Below, piece by piece: positions 15,138 to 25,694 of a stretch of 64,000 nucleotides of DNA (position 1 is its first letter; each line of letters starts with the position of its first letter). The stretch covers positions 124,001 through 188,000 of the forward strand of contig NZ_VLKY01000004.1 of NCBI RefSeq assembly GCF_007830155.1. The letters run 5' to 3'. This DNA comes from Pseudomonas duriflava (GTDB lineage: Bacteria > Pseudomonadota > Gammaproteobacteria > Pseudomonadales > Pseudomonadaceae). A program made the position numbers and the translations under genes. A model generated the notes under the pieces. It was not told the origin of the DNA. It worked only from the letters and a program-made list of their open reading frames with translations, and made no database searches.

Positions 15138-15844
15138 ATATGACATCTTTACCAGCCTTCTGGGCAGTGATCCCGGCAGCTGGAATTGGCTCACGTATGC
15201 GTGCCGACCGGCCCAAGCAGTACCTCGAATTGGCGGGTCGTACTGTCATCGAGCATACGTTGGACACCTTGCTACGGCATCCTGGCCTCTTAAAGCTAAC
15301 TGTCAGCCTTGCGGAGAATGACACGTGGTGGCCGGATCTTCCTTTCGCTGACCATAGTCAGGTTATACGTGCCTCCGGTGGAAAGGAGCGGGCGGATTCT
15401 GTGCTTAACGGCCTTATAGCCTTGGCTGAGGCTGGTGCGCAGGCCGATGACTGGGTTCTAGTGCATGATGCGGCTCGCCCTAATCTCTCACGAGAAGATA
15501 TTGATCGGCTATTAGGCGAGCTGGCGAGCGATGATGTAGGTGGTTTGCTCGCTGTTCCGGTCAAGGACACTCTTAAGCGGGTAGATCCTTATGGTCGGAT
15601 TGAGGTTACGATCGATCGGAGTGTCGTCTGGCAAGCCTACACGCCACAGATGTTCAAGTTGGGGGCCCTACGCCTGGCATTAGGCGAGGCCTTGGCGGCT
15701 GGAGCCATGATTACTGACGAAGCTTCTGCAATGGAGTGGGCTGGGTATCGCCCGCGTGTTGTAGAGGGCCGTAGCGATAATATCAAAATCACCCGTCCCG
15801 AAGACTTGGTCTGGCTGACTCAGCTATGGCACAAGCGCCGGTAA
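15134..15844 (+). CDS. ispD: 2-C-methyl-D-erythritol 4-phosphate cytidylyltransferase IspD
   Basis: Third step of the MEP isoprenoid pathway: CTP plus MEP gives CDP-ME. The 236 residues have the nucleotidyltransferase signature AVIPAAGIGSRM followed by RPKQYLELAGRTVIEHTL, the VLVHDAARPNL block and a conserved C-terminal VEGRSDNIKITRPEDL. It overlaps ftsB by 4 bases. IspF, usually coupled to it, is here 4.6 kb downstream after the formaldehyde genes, as in other Pseudomonas. Confidence 0.97.
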   Translation: MNMTSLPAFWAVIPAAGIGSRMRADRPKQYLELAGRTVIEHTLDTLLRHPGLLKLTVSLAENDTWWPDLPFADHSQVIRASGGKERADSVLNGLIALAEAGAQADDWVLVHDAARPNLSREDIDRLLGELASDDVGGLLAVPVKDTLKRVDPYGRIEVTIDRSVVWQAYTPQMFKLGALRLALGEALAAGAMITDEASAMEWAGYRPRVVEGRSDNIKITRPEDLVWLTQLWHKRR

Positions 15845-15867
15845 GGGCCAGCGCTTGTGCCTGTATT

Positions 15868-17034
15868 TTAGAAGCGATACACGGCTGCTGCCCCGGTCTT
15901 GCAGGGCATGCGATCACGTGGGACTACTACCACATCGCCACCATGCTCCATAACGTAGGTAATCAACTCATCCAGCACATCGGCCGTTTCTGCGCCGGCT
16001 GGTTTGGAGGGGTGCAGCTCTCCACTTTCACGATCTAGCAGACCCGGGATCTGGCGATCGGCTTCAACCAGTAGCATGGCCACACGACTTTCTGCCGTAG
16101 CCTTGCCGATTTCCTCCAGTTGATCTGAAGCCAAGCCCTGGCCTCTGGACTCGCCATACTGGTCCAGAATGCTGTTAAGGCGTTCTATATAGGTCGGCTC
16201 CATTAGCTTCCAGCTTTCCTGACGCAACATTTCGGTATCCAATGCACCTTGACCAATGGAAATACCTTGCGGCAAGAGCTGCTGGTTATGGCTTACATGC
16301 CTGAAGACTGTCTGATTTTCAGGAAGTGCGGCCAGGATCAGTGGCAGTCCTGAAGGCTTGGAATGATGCTCGCTGATGGCACGGTCTACGGCTCGGAAAA
16401 AACGTTCGCAATCGATGTCAATCTGCTCCTGTTTACCACTGCCTCCAGAACCATGAATCATGGGGTCGCCGCGCTCACTTGCGCCACCATAGCCATTTGT
16501 ATTGCCGATTTGATCCTTTGGAGTCAGTTCAGAGCCTAGTGCCTCATCTTGAGTACGCGGTACCTCAGGAGCCAGTTCGACTTCATCCAATACATCCCGG
16601 TTACCTTCAAACAGACGAACCTGATTACGTGACAGGCATAGGATCTGATAGCGATCAGCAGACTGCGCAATACGTAGCAGGGGTTTCAAGTAGGGATGCG
16701 AGTTAACAATCGCCAACTCGGGCACCTTTCGCTGTAGCGGATAGACTTTAAAGTAATCTTGTCCGCCTAGAACAGCTACGCCGTCGCGGGTATGGTTCCA
16801 GAAGTCACGATCGTCTACCAGCTCTTCGAAAGGCTTCAGCAAGGTGTCGCTTGGAGCATCTGGAAATTGCTTTTCCAAAGAAGCTCTCAGTTCACGTACC
16901 AGGTTTTTGAAGCGGATCGGATCTTGAGTACGTTCCGGAAAGCTGCGGTGCGTAGGCATATAAATCGAAAGACAAGGCGGATTTTGCTCTTTCAGCAACT
17001 CGGCCAATGTTTCTCGGGTAATGGGTCCGTACAT
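15868..17034 (-). CDS. Bacterial eRF1-like (baeRF) family protein
   Basis: 388 residues from the ATG at 17034, which has GAGGAAG just upstream; a longer frame reaches 17190 but starts without a ribosome site. The C-terminal part, with DVLDELITYVMEHGGDVVVVPRD and then GAAAVYRF, resembles domain 3 of the archaeo-eukaryotic release factor/Pelota superfamily. The rest fits the bacterial relatives (baeRF), whose role is proposed to lie in ribosome rescue or hibernation but is not settled. The N-terminal LSIYMPTHRSFPERTQDPIR is typical of these proteins. I see no GGQ motif, so peptide release is not supported; the only candidate glycine-rich stretch is a linker around 200-230 (GYGGASERGDPMIHGSGGSG). 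It faces ispD tail to tail. Confidence 0.75.
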   Translation of the reverse strand: MYGPITRETLAELLKEQNPPCLSIYMPTHRSFPERTQDPIRFKNLVRELRASLEKQFPDAPSDTLLKPFEELVDDRDFWNHTRDGVAVLGGQDYFKVYPLQRKVPELAIVNSHPYLKPLLRIAQSADRYQILCLSRNQVRLFEGNRDVLDEVELAPEVPRTQDEALGSELTPKDQIGNTNGYGGASERGDPMIHGSGGSGKQEQIDIDCERFFRAVDRAISEHHSKPSGLPLILAALPENQTVFRHVSHNQQLLPQGISIGQGALDTEMLRQESWKLMEPTYIERLNSILDQYGESRGQGLASDQLEEIGKATAESRVAMLLVEADRQIPGLLDRESGELHPSKPAGAETADVLDELITYVMEHGGDVVVVPRDRMPCKTGAAAVYRF

Positions 17035-17338
17035 TGCGGCTTCCTCGCTAAGGTGGGTAGAGCACTGCTTCAAGTATGCAAAGCGCAATAGAAAAGGCTC
17101 TGGGTAAATCAGGCGAAAGAGAAGGAAGGAATACCGACTTTGATCTCCATTCGCGACATCACGGAGGGATGAAACTGAGCTGGAAGCCAATCAAAGCAAT
17201 GGCATGAACCCTGCCTTCTAGGTTCGCCGTTTTGGGGACATGAATCCATGTTCCATAATTGTTACGACGAGCTTAGAGCGGCCGGGTTCCGCACGCTGGA
17301 CGTATGGCGTGCTGGCCTGATGCTGGCTAGGCCAGCTT

Positions 17339-18223
17339 TCAGGAAGCCGTTTCGGCGGCCAAGTGCGCTTTGAGATAATCAACAAGCTGGCGAACTTTCG
17401 GTGAGAGATACCGCTGTTGCGGATAAAGCGCCCATACCGCTGTGTTAGGGGGTTGTCTATTCTCAAGCAGGGAGATCAATTCACCGCGGGCGAGATAGGG
17501 CGCAACATAGTAATCAGGCAGCTGGCACAGGCCAAAGCCGCGTAAGGCGGCATCCAGAACAGCCTGTCCACTGTTGCATCGCCAGTTTCCACTCACTTTT
17601 ACGGGCACCTCGCGATAGTTTTCCTGAAATAACCAGATATCGCTGCTGCCGATTAGGCAGTTATGTCGTGCTAGTTCAGAGAGTGCGTGGGGTGCGCCGA
17701 AGCGCTCCAGATAAGAAGGCGCTGCGCAGAGGTACATGATTCGTGGTGCCAGGCGTGTCGCAACAAGACGGGAATCGCTCAGTCGGCCTAGGCGAATCGC
17801 CAGGTCGAAACCCTCATGCACGATATCCAGCGGATGGTTGGATAACTCAATTTCAACACGTAACTGTGTGTGACGCGTCATGAAGTCATTTACCAGCGGA
17901 ACGATAAAGCGCTCCCCGTATGTGATGGCACATGTCATGCGCAGTAGTCCTTTGGGCTCGCTCGATAGATCACTAACGGCTCGCAACGCCTCATCACGCG
18001 CATCCTGCAGATTACGACAGTGTTGAAAAAACGTATGTCCGGCCTCGGTTAGTACAACGCTACGTGTTGTGCGATAAAACAAGCGGGTCTGGAGGCGCTC
18101 TTCGAGTCGGGCAATCTGACGGCTGACGTGCGAGGAGGAGACGCCCAACCGTTCAGCGGCCAAGCTGAAGTGTCCCGATTCGGCAACGGCTACAAACTCA
18201 TCAAGTCCTTCCCATCGGTTCAT
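17339..18223 (-). CDS. gfnR: LysR regulator of formaldehyde detoxification (GfnR-like)
   Basis: 294-residue LysR-type transcription factor. The winged helix-turn-helix is at the N-terminus (about 5-65: FSLAAERLGVSSSHVSRQIARLEE), followed by the periplasmic-binding-like effector domain. It is divergent from the glutathione-dependent formaldehyde dehydrogenase gene with 101 bp between the starts, the same arrangement as the P. aeruginosa regulator GfnR next to adhC-fghA. By that position it probably responds to S-hydroxymethylglutathione or formaldehyde and activates adhC-fghA. The symbol is given by synteny; the effector is inferred. Confidence 0.75.
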   Translation of the reverse strand: MNRWEGLDEFVAVAESGHFSLAAERLGVSSSHVSRQIARLEERLQTRLFYRTTRSVVLTEAGHTFFQHCRNLQDARDEALRAVSDLSSEPKGLLRMTCAITYGERFIVPLVNDFMTRHTQLRVEIELSNHPLDIVHEGFDLAIRLGRLSDSRLVATRLAPRIMYLCAAPSYLERFGAPHALSELARHNCLIGSSDIWLFQENYREVPVKVSGNWRCNSGQAVLDAALRGFGLCQLPDYYVAPYLARGELISLLENRQPPNTAVWALYPQQRYLSPKVRQLVDYLKAHLAAETAS

Positions 18224-18318
18224 GATTATCCCTGATTGGCAATAATGTTTTTCAGTTTGCCTGATTATCTCTGGAAATAAAGCTTCTACACTGTTTACAC
18301 CGTTTTATTAATGGATGA

Positions 18319-19437
<1,119 letters not shown>

Positions 19438-19443
19438 TCGCAT

Positions 19444-19474
19444 GAGGGCCCGGTATTTAAAGCCGGGCCTCTTT
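19444..19474 (+). terminator. GC-rich hairpin between adhC and fghA
   Basis: GGCCCGG pairs with CCGGGCC around a 9-base loop, followed by TCTTTCC. It lies just after the adhC stop. With only three Ts it may set relative transcript levels of the two genes or act as a partial terminator. Confidence 0.5.
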
Positions 19475-19494
19475 CCGCGTTTCAAGGAGAGTCC

Positions 19495-20346
19495 ATGAGC
19501 CATTCCCTGGAACTTGTGTCCTGCCAGAAATCTTTTGGTGGGTGGCACAAACGCTACAAACACCGCTCGAATGTGCTGGGATGCGAGATGACCTTTGCCG
19601 TCTACTTGCCTCCGCAGGCCGAGCAGAAGGCTCCGCTGCCAACGCTATACTGGTTGTCCGGTTTGACTTGTACCGATGAGAACTTTATGCAGAAAGCCGG
19701 TGCGCATCGCGTAGCAGCCGAGTTGGGCTTGGTTCTTGTTGCGCCTGATACTAGCCCGCGTGGGCCCGATGTACCTGATGATCCTGAGGGTGCATGGGAT
19801 TTCGGGCTTGGTGCTGGTTTTTATGTCAATGCTACTCGCGAGCCGTGGTCCAGGCATTATCGGATGTACGACTATGTTGTTAACGAACTGCCTGCCTTGA
19901 TCGAAGCCAATTTTCCTGTGTCAGATAAGCGCGGTGTGAGCGGGCATTCGATGGGAGGGCACGGTGCGCTTATCTGTGCTTTGCGTAACCCAGGACGTTA
20001 CCGCTCGGTGTCTGCGTTTGCGCCTATTGTCAATCCAATGGATTGTCCTTGGGGGCATAAGGCTTTTTCTCTCTATTTGGGCGACGACCGTTCGGCTTGG
20101 GCCGAGTGGGATGCCTGCGCGTTGCTGGAAAAGGCCACGGAGCGTCTGCCCTTGTTGGTCGATCAGGGCGAGCAGGACAGCTTTTTAAGCGAGCAGCTCA
20201 AGCCGGACGCACTCGCACGCGTAGCTGAACGAGTTGGGCATCCTCTGACTCTGCGTATGCAGCCGGGTTATGACCACAGCTACTTTTTTGTGGCTAGCTT
20301 TATAGAAGATCATCTTCGCCACCATGCGACGGCGTTCGTCGATTGA
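19495..20346 (+). CDS. fghA: S-formylglutathione hydrolase
   Basis: Hydrolyses S-formylglutathione to formate and glutathione, closing the formaldehyde detoxification route opened by adhC. The 283 residues form an esterase-D type alpha/beta hydrolase. The nucleophile is Ser152 in the elbow [13 protein letters not shown]; the acid and His are expected in DQGEQDSFL and GYDHSYFF. The start has AAGGAGAG upstream. A strong terminator follows immediately. Confidence 0.96.
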   Translation: MSHSLELVSCQKSFGGWHKRYKHRSNVLGCEMTFAVYLPPQAEQKAPLPTLYWLSGLTCTDENFMQKAGAHRVAAELGLVLVAPDTSPRGPDVPDDPEGAWDFGLGAGFYVNATREPWSRHYRMYDYVVNELPALIEANFPVSDKRGVSGHSMGGHGALICALRNPGRYRSVSAFAPIVNPMDCPWGHKAFSLYLGDDRSAWAEWDACALLEKATERLPLLVDQGEQDSFLSEQLKPDALARVAERVGHPLTLRMQPGYDHSYFFVASFIEDHLRHHATAFVD

Positions 20347-20400
20347 AGCGGATAGGCGGATGCGAACGGCGACGTTTGCGTCCCAGCCCGGTAGAATTGA

Positions 20401-20429
20401 CGCCCTGATCCTTCAGGGCGTTTTTATTT
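20401..20429 (+). terminator. Rho-independent terminator abutting the ispF start codon
   Basis: A perfect 8-bp stem CGCCCTGA/TCAGGGCG with loop TCCT is followed by TTTTTATTT. The U tract ends at the base before the ispF ATG (20430). It should end the adhC-fghA transcript, and it occupies the place where an ispF ribosome site would be expected. Confidence 0.8.
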
Positions 20430-20903
20430 ATGCGAATTGGCCATGGCTATGATGTACACCGTTTCGGCGAAGGGGATTTCATTACCCTGGGTGGCGTGCG
20501 GATCCCGCATACTGCTGGACTAGTTGCCCATTCCGATGGCGATGTCGTGTTGCACGCGTTGGCCGATGCGCTTCTAGGCGCTGCGGCGCTGGGCGATATC
20601 GGAAAGCACTTCCCTGATACGGACCCACAATTCAAAGGAGCCGACAGTCGCGTACTGTTGCGCCATGTAGTGGGCTTGCTGCAATCGAAAGGCTGGCAGG
20701 TAGGTAATGTGGATGCCACTATTATTGCTCAGGCGCCTAAGATGGCACCTCATATCGAGCGTATGCGTCAGTTGATTGCAGAAGATCTGCAGGTCAGCAT
20801 TGATCAGGTCAACGTCAAGGCTACGACTACTGAGACGCTAGGCTTTGTTGGGCGCAAGGAAGGGATTGCCGTCCATGCTGTTACCTTGTTGCTGCCCATA
20901 TGA
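20430..20903 (+). CDS. ispF: 2-C-methyl-D-erythritol 2,4-cyclodiphosphate synthase IspF
   Basis: Fifth step of the MEP pathway: cyclises CDP-ME 2-phosphate to ME-cPP with loss of CMP. The 157 residues begin [20 protein letters not shown], which fixes the start; the metal ligands are Asp8 and His10 in GYDVH and His42-type in the [12 protein letters not shown] block. The family end [20 protein letters not shown] is present. There is no ordinary ribosome site: the terminator hairpin of the preceding unit runs up to the ATG, with only AGGG in its 3' arm at a marginal distance. It overlaps truD by 4 bases. Confidence 0.96.
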   Translation: MRIGHGYDVHRFGEGDFITLGGVRIPHTAGLVAHSDGDVVLHALADALLGAAALGDIGKHFPDTDPQFKGADSRVLLRHVVGLLQSKGWQVGNVDATIIAQAPKMAPHIERMRQLIAEDLQVSIDQVNVKATTTETLGFVGRKEGIAVHAVTLLLPI

Positions 20904-21958
20904 ATGAATTCGAATTGTTAGGGCCGACTGCTTACGGTGAACCTTGCGGAGCGGCTGTACTCAAGGCCACAGCTGAGGATTTCCAGGTCAACGAAGTACT
21001 CGATATTCCTTTATCGGGTGACGGGGAGCACCTCTGGCTGTGGGTTGAAAAGCGAGGGTTAAACACTGAGGAGGCTGCAAGACGTCTGGCGCGAGCCGCA
21101 GGCGTGCCACTGCGAGTCATTAGCTATGCCGGCCTCAAGGATCGCCATGCATTAACGCGGCAGTGGTTCAGTTTGCATCTGCCTGGCCAAGCCGATCCCG
21201 ACCTGACGGCTGCTGAAAGCGAGAGTCTCCGCATCCTCGACCGACAGAGGCATCGTCGCAAGTTGCAGCGTGGAGCCCACGCCGCGAATGGCTTTACTCT
21301 GAGGCTTGCCCAGTTACAAGCTGACCGCAGCTTGCTGGAGGCGCGTCTGCAGGCGATCAAGGCAGGAGGCGTACCGAATTATTTTGGTCTTCAACGGTTT
21401 GGTTATGACGGCGGAAATCTTTCGGAGGCTTATCATTTTGCCGAACAAGAGACCTTGCCCGAGCAGCGTAACCGTCGGTCAAGAATCCTGTCGGCGGCAC
21501 GTAGTCACCTCTTCAATCAAGTGCTAAGCAAGCGTGTTGGCAAGGGTACTTGGAATAAGGCGGTTCCAGGTGATCTACTGTCCTTTACGGATAGCCGCAC
21601 CTTCTTTCCCGCAGGCGAGGCGGAGTGCGCTGACCCACGCCTGAGTGTTCTCGATCTTCACCCTACCGGGCCGCTATGGGGTGAAGGTGACTCGCCGGCC
21701 AGTGGAGCAGTCCAATCTCTTGAACAAGGCGTAGCCGCTGATGCTATTCAATTGGCCGCCTGGCTGGGTAGCGCAGGACTTCGGCATGAACGGCGCATTC
21801 TTCGCCTCCCCATTGCCGGCCTGACATGGCATTATCCCGAGCCTGACATTCTGCAACTTGATTTCGTCCTGCCAGCCGGCTGTTTTGCCACCGTCGTGGT
21901 GCGCGAACTTGTCACGCTAGGCTCGGTAGGGCAGACGGATACTCCATGCGACTTCTGA
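20900..21958 (+). CDS. truD: tRNA pseudouridine(13) synthase TruD
   Basis: Makes pseudouridine 13 in tRNA-Glu. The 352 residues carry the catalytic Asp81 in [15 protein letters not shown], with the TruD insertion domain in the middle (about 150-300) and the NYFGLQRFG and [17 protein letters not shown] family blocks. The start ATG overlaps the ispF TGA, and the 3' end overlaps surE by 13 bases, so ispF-truD-surE-pcm is a tight translation-coupled unit. Confidence 0.96.
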   Translation: MNEFELLGPTAYGEPCGAAVLKATAEDFQVNEVLDIPLSGDGEHLWLWVEKRGLNTEEAARRLARAAGVPLRVISYAGLKDRHALTRQWFSLHLPGQADPDLTAAESESLRILDRQRHRRKLQRGAHAANGFTLRLAQLQADRSLLEARLQAIKAGGVPNYFGLQRFGYDGGNLSEAYHFAEQETLPEQRNRRSRILSAARSHLFNQVLSKRVGKGTWNKAVPGDLLSFTDSRTFFPAGEAECADPRLSVLDLHPTGPLWGEGDSPASGAVQSLEQGVAADAIQLAAWLGSAGLRHERRILRLPIAGLTWHYPEPDILQLDFVLPAGCFATVVVRELVTLGSVGQTDTPCDF

Positions 21959-22695
21959 TCGCCAACGACGACGGCGTCCTGGCTCCGGGTATTGCTGCTT
22001 TACATGCTGCACTGGCGGATTATGCCGACTGTACAGTAGTGGCGCCGCTTCAAGACATGAGCGGCATAAGCAGTGCGCTGACGCTTGACCGCCCCTTGCA
22101 TCCTCAGCGGCTGCCCAATGGTTTCATTGGGGTGAACGGTACACCTACCGATTGCGTCCATCTGGGGCTCAATGGTTTGCTTGATCCTATTCCTAATATG
22201 GTGGTGTCCGGAATTAACCTGGGCGCCAACATGGGAGATGACGTGCTGTATTCCGGTACGGTGGCGGCAGCCTTGGAGGGACGTTTTCTCGACCGACCAG
22301 CGTTTGCCTTCTCCCTGGTTTCGCGTCTCCCCGATAACCTGCCGACAGCCGCACGGATTGCTCGTCAGCTGGTCGAAGCGCAGGTTCAGCTCGATCTTCC
22401 ACCACGCACGGTGCTAAACGTCAACATACCCAACCTGCCGCTGGATCGTATCAAAGGTATTCAACTGACCCGGCTCGGCCATCGGGCTCGAGCCAAGCCG
22501 CCTATCAAGGACGTCAATCCCAGAGGCAAGGAAGGTTATTGGATCGCTGTGGCAGGTGATGCCGAAGACGGTGGTCCGGGTACGGACTTTCATGCGGTGA
22601 TGCAAGGCTACGTGTCGATTACGCCGCTACAGCTGGATCGGACCTTCCATGAAGGATTCGCCGGGCTGGCTGCTTTAGAGGAGATGTTTCGATGA
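21946..22695 (+). CDS. surE: 5'/3'-nucleotidase SurE
   Basis: Metal-dependent survival protein that removes phosphate from nucleoside monophosphates. The 249 residues start [15 protein letters not shown] with metal ligands Asp8 and Asp9; Ser39 ([10 protein letters not shown]) and an Asn in [10 protein letters not shown] complete the site. The gene lies between truD and pcm and upstream of nlpD-rpoS, a stationary-phase neighbourhood conserved across gammaproteobacteria. Confidence 0.97.
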   Translation: MRLLIANDDGVLAPGIAALHAALADYADCTVVAPLQDMSGISSALTLDRPLHPQRLPNGFIGVNGTPTDCVHLGLNGLLDPIPNMVVSGINLGANMGDDVLYSGTVAAALEGRFLDRPAFAFSLVSRLPDNLPTAARIARQLVEAQVQLDLPPRTVLNVNIPNLPLDRIKGIQLTRLGHRARAKPPIKDVNPRGKEGYWIAVAGDAEDGGPGTDFHAVMQGYVSITPLQLDRTFHEGFAGLAALEEMFR

Positions 22696-23369
22696 ATCAG
22701 GGGCAAGAGCATATGCAACGTCATGGTATCGGCATGACCTCGCAGCGGACGCGTGAGCGGCTCATTCAGCGGCTCTATGAAGAGGGTTTATCCAATGCCC
22801 AGGTATTGGAAGTAATTCGCCGTACGCCCCGTCATCTGTTCGTCGACGAAGCGCTTGCCCATCGCGCTTATGAGGACACTGCTCTGCCCATTGGGCACAA
22901 TCAGACCATTTCGCAGCCTTACATGGTGGCTCGTATGACCGAGCTGCTCCTGGCCGGTGGTCCGCTGGACAAGGTAATGGAAATTGGAACTGGCTCGGGC
23001 TATCAGACGGCTGTTCTGGCTCAGCTGGTAGAGCGCGTCTTTTCTGTTGAGCGGATCCAATCCCTGCAGGACCGCGCCAAGGAGCGTCTGGTCGAGCTGA
23101 ACGTCCGCAATGTGGTTTTTCGGTGGGGAGATGGCTGGGAAGGCTGGCCTGCTCTGGCACCTTACAATGGCATCATCGTGACTGCCGCCGCCCGTGAGGT
23201 CCCCCAGGCCCTGCTTGATCAGCTGGCACCTGCTGGGCGTTTGGTTATTCCCGTTGGGGAAGGGGAGGAGCAACAACTACTGCTAATCGAACGAACGGAA
23301 AACGGATTTTCGCGACAGGTACTTGATTCTGTGCGGTTTGTCCCATTGCTTAACGGTCCGTTGGCCTGA
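22692..23369 (+). CDS. pcm: Protein-L-isoaspartate O-methyltransferase
   Basis: Starts repair of isoaspartyl residues in aged proteins using S-adenosylmethionine. The 225 residues carry the SAM-binding motif [18 protein letters not shown], the substrate-contact stretch [19 protein letters not shown], and [20 protein letters not shown]. It overlaps surE by 4 bases. A later in-frame Met ([14 protein letters not shown], residue 15) could also serve as start; the upstream ATG coupled to the surE stop was kept. Confidence 0.96.
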   Translation: MNQGQEHMQRHGIGMTSQRTRERLIQRLYEEGLSNAQVLEVIRRTPRHLFVDEALAHRAYEDTALPIGHNQTISQPYMVARMTELLLAGGPLDKVMEIGTGSGYQTAVLAQLVERVFSVERIQSLQDRAKERLVELNVRNVVFRWGDGWEGWPALAPYNGIIVTAAAREVPQALLDQLAPAGRLVIPVGEGEEQQLLLIERTENGFSRQVLDSVRFVPLLNGPLA

Positions 23370-23460
23370 AGCTCCTGGCAAGGAACATTGGCGTTGTTGA
23401 CGGTCAATACAGCGGTTATTACAGCCCGCATGTGCATTCAGGCGTGTTAAGGGGGATGGA

Positions 23461-24351
23461 GTGAGGCTTCTCAAAGGCCGGCTGTGTGGAATTCGCACCG
23501 GTAGCAGAATCGGTGTGGCAGTAGTCTGCTTGACAGGTCTTCTCCTGACAGGATGTTCGAGTCCTTCTTCGAACGGCGTAAAGGTTTACGACCGTAGCGG
23601 TAGTACAGGTTCTTATACACATCGTGTTACAAGTGGATATTATACCGTTCGTCGAGGCGATACCTTGTTCACAATTGCCAATCGCAACGGTTGGAACTGG
23701 CGGGACCTGGCTGCCCATAACGGAATTCATGCTCCTTATGTCATTCATGTTGGCCAAAGAATCAAATTTGGCGGACGTACATCGACGGCTACGACAGCAA
23801 GATCGCAAGCTCCTGCGCGCGTACCGGTAGTAACCGCTCCGGGTGGTATCTCAACGCCTTCGACAACCTCGCCATCTACTCCTGTAGCGCCGCCAGCCGT
23901 GACGCAGACGTTACCGCCGGCCCCGCCTGTACCCACTGCGCCGCCTGCTACGACACCTACTGTTACGATGCCTCAGACGACAGCCGGCTGGGCCTGGCCT
24001 ACCAAAGGTACCCTGATTGCCCGGTATGCTTCGAACGGTAGTTTGAATAAAGGAATTGATATAGCAGGCGATTTGGGACAGCCTGTTCTGGCAGCCTCGA
24101 ATGGCACTGTTGTATATGCGGGCAGTGGCCTAAGAGGCTATGGCGAACTCATCATCATCAAGCACAACGAAACCTACGTCAGTGCGTACGGTCATAATCG
24201 CAGGCTGCTGGTTCGGGAGGGGCAACAGGTCAAGGTCGGGCAAACAATCGCCGAGATGGGTTCCACAGGGACCGACCGGGTGAAGCTCCATTTTGAGATT
24301 CGCCGTCAAGGGAAGCCTGTCGATCCGCTCCAATATTTGCCTAACCGCTGA
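23461..24351 (+). CDS. nlpD: Murein hydrolase activator NlpD (LysM-LytM lipoprotein)
   Basis: Outer-membrane lipoprotein that activates cell-wall amidases at division. It starts with GTG after GGGGGATGGA. The lipobox is LLTGC with Cys32 as the lipid-bearing residue. A LysM domain (about 60-105: YYTVRRGDTLFTIANRNGWNW) is followed by a Pro/Thr linker and a LytM/M23 domain (about 180-295). Zinc-site residues are degenerate: the usual HKGID is NKGID and the usual HLHFEI is KLHFEI, so it should be a non-catalytic activator, as is usual for NlpD. In Pseudomonas the main rpoS promoter lies inside nlpD. Confidence 0.94.
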   Translation: MRLLKGRLCGIRTGSRIGVAVVCLTGLLLTGCSSPSSNGVKVYDRSGSTGSYTHRVTSGYYTVRRGDTLFTIANRNGWNWRDLAAHNGIHAPYVIHVGQRIKFGGRTSTATTARSQAPARVPVVTAPGGISTPSTTSPSTPVAPPAVTQTLPPAPPVPTAPPATTPTVTMPQTTAGWAWPTKGTLIARYASNGSLNKGIDIAGDLGQPVLAASNGTVVYAGSGLRGYGELIIIKHNETYVSAYGHNRRLLVREGQQVKVGQTIAEMGSTGTDRVKLHFEIRRQGKPVDPLQYLPNR

Positions 24352-24456
24352 CAAGTTGCCTGTCTCGCTCCAGTGCTAGGGGGACGGGTTCAGGCGTAAT
24401 CAGGGGGATTGATCACGCCCGGGCTTGTTGTCGAACTCAAGCAAGGGACATTGATC

Positions 24457-25461
24457 ATGGCGCTTAATAACAAAGAACCCGAGTTTGACATGAATGATGA
24501 AGTGCTCCTCCTGGAGACTTCCATTGCATTCGAAGAAGGGTCACTCCATGCATCGCCATTACTGGGCGATACTCCTAAAGCACTTCAGACACGCACTTCC
24601 AGGCAACACAAGCACATTGACTACAACCGGGCACTCGACGCTACCCAGTTGTACCTGAACGAGATCGGCTTCTCCCCACTGCTTTCTCCTGAGGAGGAAG
24701 TGCATTTTGCGCGCTTGGCGCAAAAGGGCGATCCAGCTGGTCGTTGCCGTATGATCGAAAGCAACCTTCGCTTAGTAGTGAAGATTGCACGGCGCTATGT
24801 TAATCGGGGGCTGTCCCTGCTTGACTTGATCGAAGAAGGTAATCTCGGTCTGATACGTGCTGTGGAAAAATTCGATCCGGAGCGGGGTTTCCGCTTCTCA
24901 ACCTACGCGACCTGGTGGATCCGGCAAACCATCGAGCGCGCTATCATGAATCAGACCCGAACGATCCGGCTACCGATTCATGTTGTCAAAGAGCTTAATC
25001 TTTATCTGCGCGCCGCACGGGAGCTAACGCAGAAGCTGGATCATGAGCCTTCACCCGAAGAGATTGCTCATCTGCTGGAAAAGCCTGTAGATGAAGTGAA
25101 GCGCATGATGGGGCTTAACGAACGGATTAGTTCTGTTGATGTCTCATTAGGCCCGGACTCAGACAAGACGCTATTGGACACCCTGACGGATGAGCGTCCG
25201 ACAGATCCTTGCGAGCTCTTGCAAGATGATGACCTGAGCCAGAGCATCGACTTATGGTTGTCCGAGTTGACTGACAAGCAGAGGGAAGTGGTTATACGCC
25301 GCTTTGGGCTGCGAGGCCATGAAAGCTGTACCCTTGAGGAGGTTGGCCAAGAGATCAACCTGACCCGTGAGCGGGTTCGACAGATTCAGGTTGAGGCGCT
25401 CAAGCGCTTACGGGAAATTTTCGAGCGCAATGGGCTTTCAGGCGACTCGCTTTTCCAGTAA
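24457..25461 (+). CDS. rpoS: RNA polymerase sigma factor RpoS
   Basis: Stationary-phase and general stress sigma factor (sigma-38). The start [20 protein letters not shown] has AAGGGAC upstream and gives 334 residues, the length of the P. aeruginosa protein; an in-frame upstream start adds 16 unrelated residues. Region 1.2-2.4 blocks are intact ([45 protein letters not shown]), as is the region 4.2 helix-turn-helix ([19 protein letters not shown]). It is followed by its own terminator and then rsmZ. Confidence 0.98.
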   Translation: MALNNKEPEFDMNDEVLLLETSIAFEEGSLHASPLLGDTPKALQTRTSRQHKHIDYNRALDATQLYLNEIGFSPLLSPEEEVHFARLAQKGDPAGRCRMIESNLRLVVKIARRYVNRGLSLLDLIEEGNLGLIRAVEKFDPERGFRFSTYATWWIRQTIERAIMNQTRTIRLPIHVVKELNLYLRAARELTQKLDHEPSPEEIAHLLEKPVDEVKRMMGLNERISSVDVSLGPDSDKTLLDTLTDERPTDPCELLQDDDLSQSIDLWLSELTDKQREVVIRRFGLRGHESCTLEEVGQEINLTRERVRQIQVEALKRLREIFERNGLSGDSLFQ

Positions 25462-25474
25462 CGACCATGTTTCG

Positions 25475-25506
25475 AAAAAGCCTGGCTTACATGCCGGGCT
25501 TTTTTA
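25475..25506 (+). terminator. rpoS terminator
   Basis: AAAAGCCTGGC pairs with GCCGGGCTTTT (one G-T pair) around TTACAT, followed by a run of Ts. It starts 14 bases after the rpoS stop. Confidence 0.85.
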
Positions 25507-25515
25507 TGGCTGGTG

Positions 25516-25533
25516 TGTAAGCTGTAACCTACA
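25516..25533 (+). promoter_or_regulatory. GacA upstream activating site for rsmZ
   Basis: TGTAAG-N6-CCTACA, an imperfect dyad that matches the known GacA box of Pseudomonas Rsm small-RNA genes (TGTAAG-N6-CTTACA) except for one base. It lies about 180 bp upstream of the predicted rsmZ start, the spacing usual for these genes. The 160 bp between it and the promoter is AT-rich. Confidence 0.75.
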
Positions 25534-25660
25534 TCACGTGTGCGCTGCTTTTCCTATACGGTGTACAACAAACAGTACCGTTGTTTTTAAGTCTTTGATT
25601 GAAAAAGATGCTGTTCGCTAATGAGCAGATTAAAAGCCAGGCCGTAAATAAAGTGGCGTA

Positions 25661-25688
25661 TTGCTCTTGGATTCAATCCCGATAGGAT
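25661..25688 (+). promoter_or_regulatory. Predicted rsmZ core promoter
   Basis: TTGCTC (-35) and TAGGAT (-10) are 16 bp apart, placing transcription start near 25695, just before the first GGA motif. Inferred from pattern only. Confidence 0.45.
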
Positions 25689-25694
25689 TAGCAG

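Noticed and set aside
17311-17336. Inverted repeat GCTGGCCT/AGGCCAGC after the LysR gene as a terminator
   Set aside because: The T stretch is on the wrong side for the minus-strand gene; kept only as a note. The 304-bp gap from 17035 to 17338 otherwise shows nothing but leader DNA of the baeRF-type gene.
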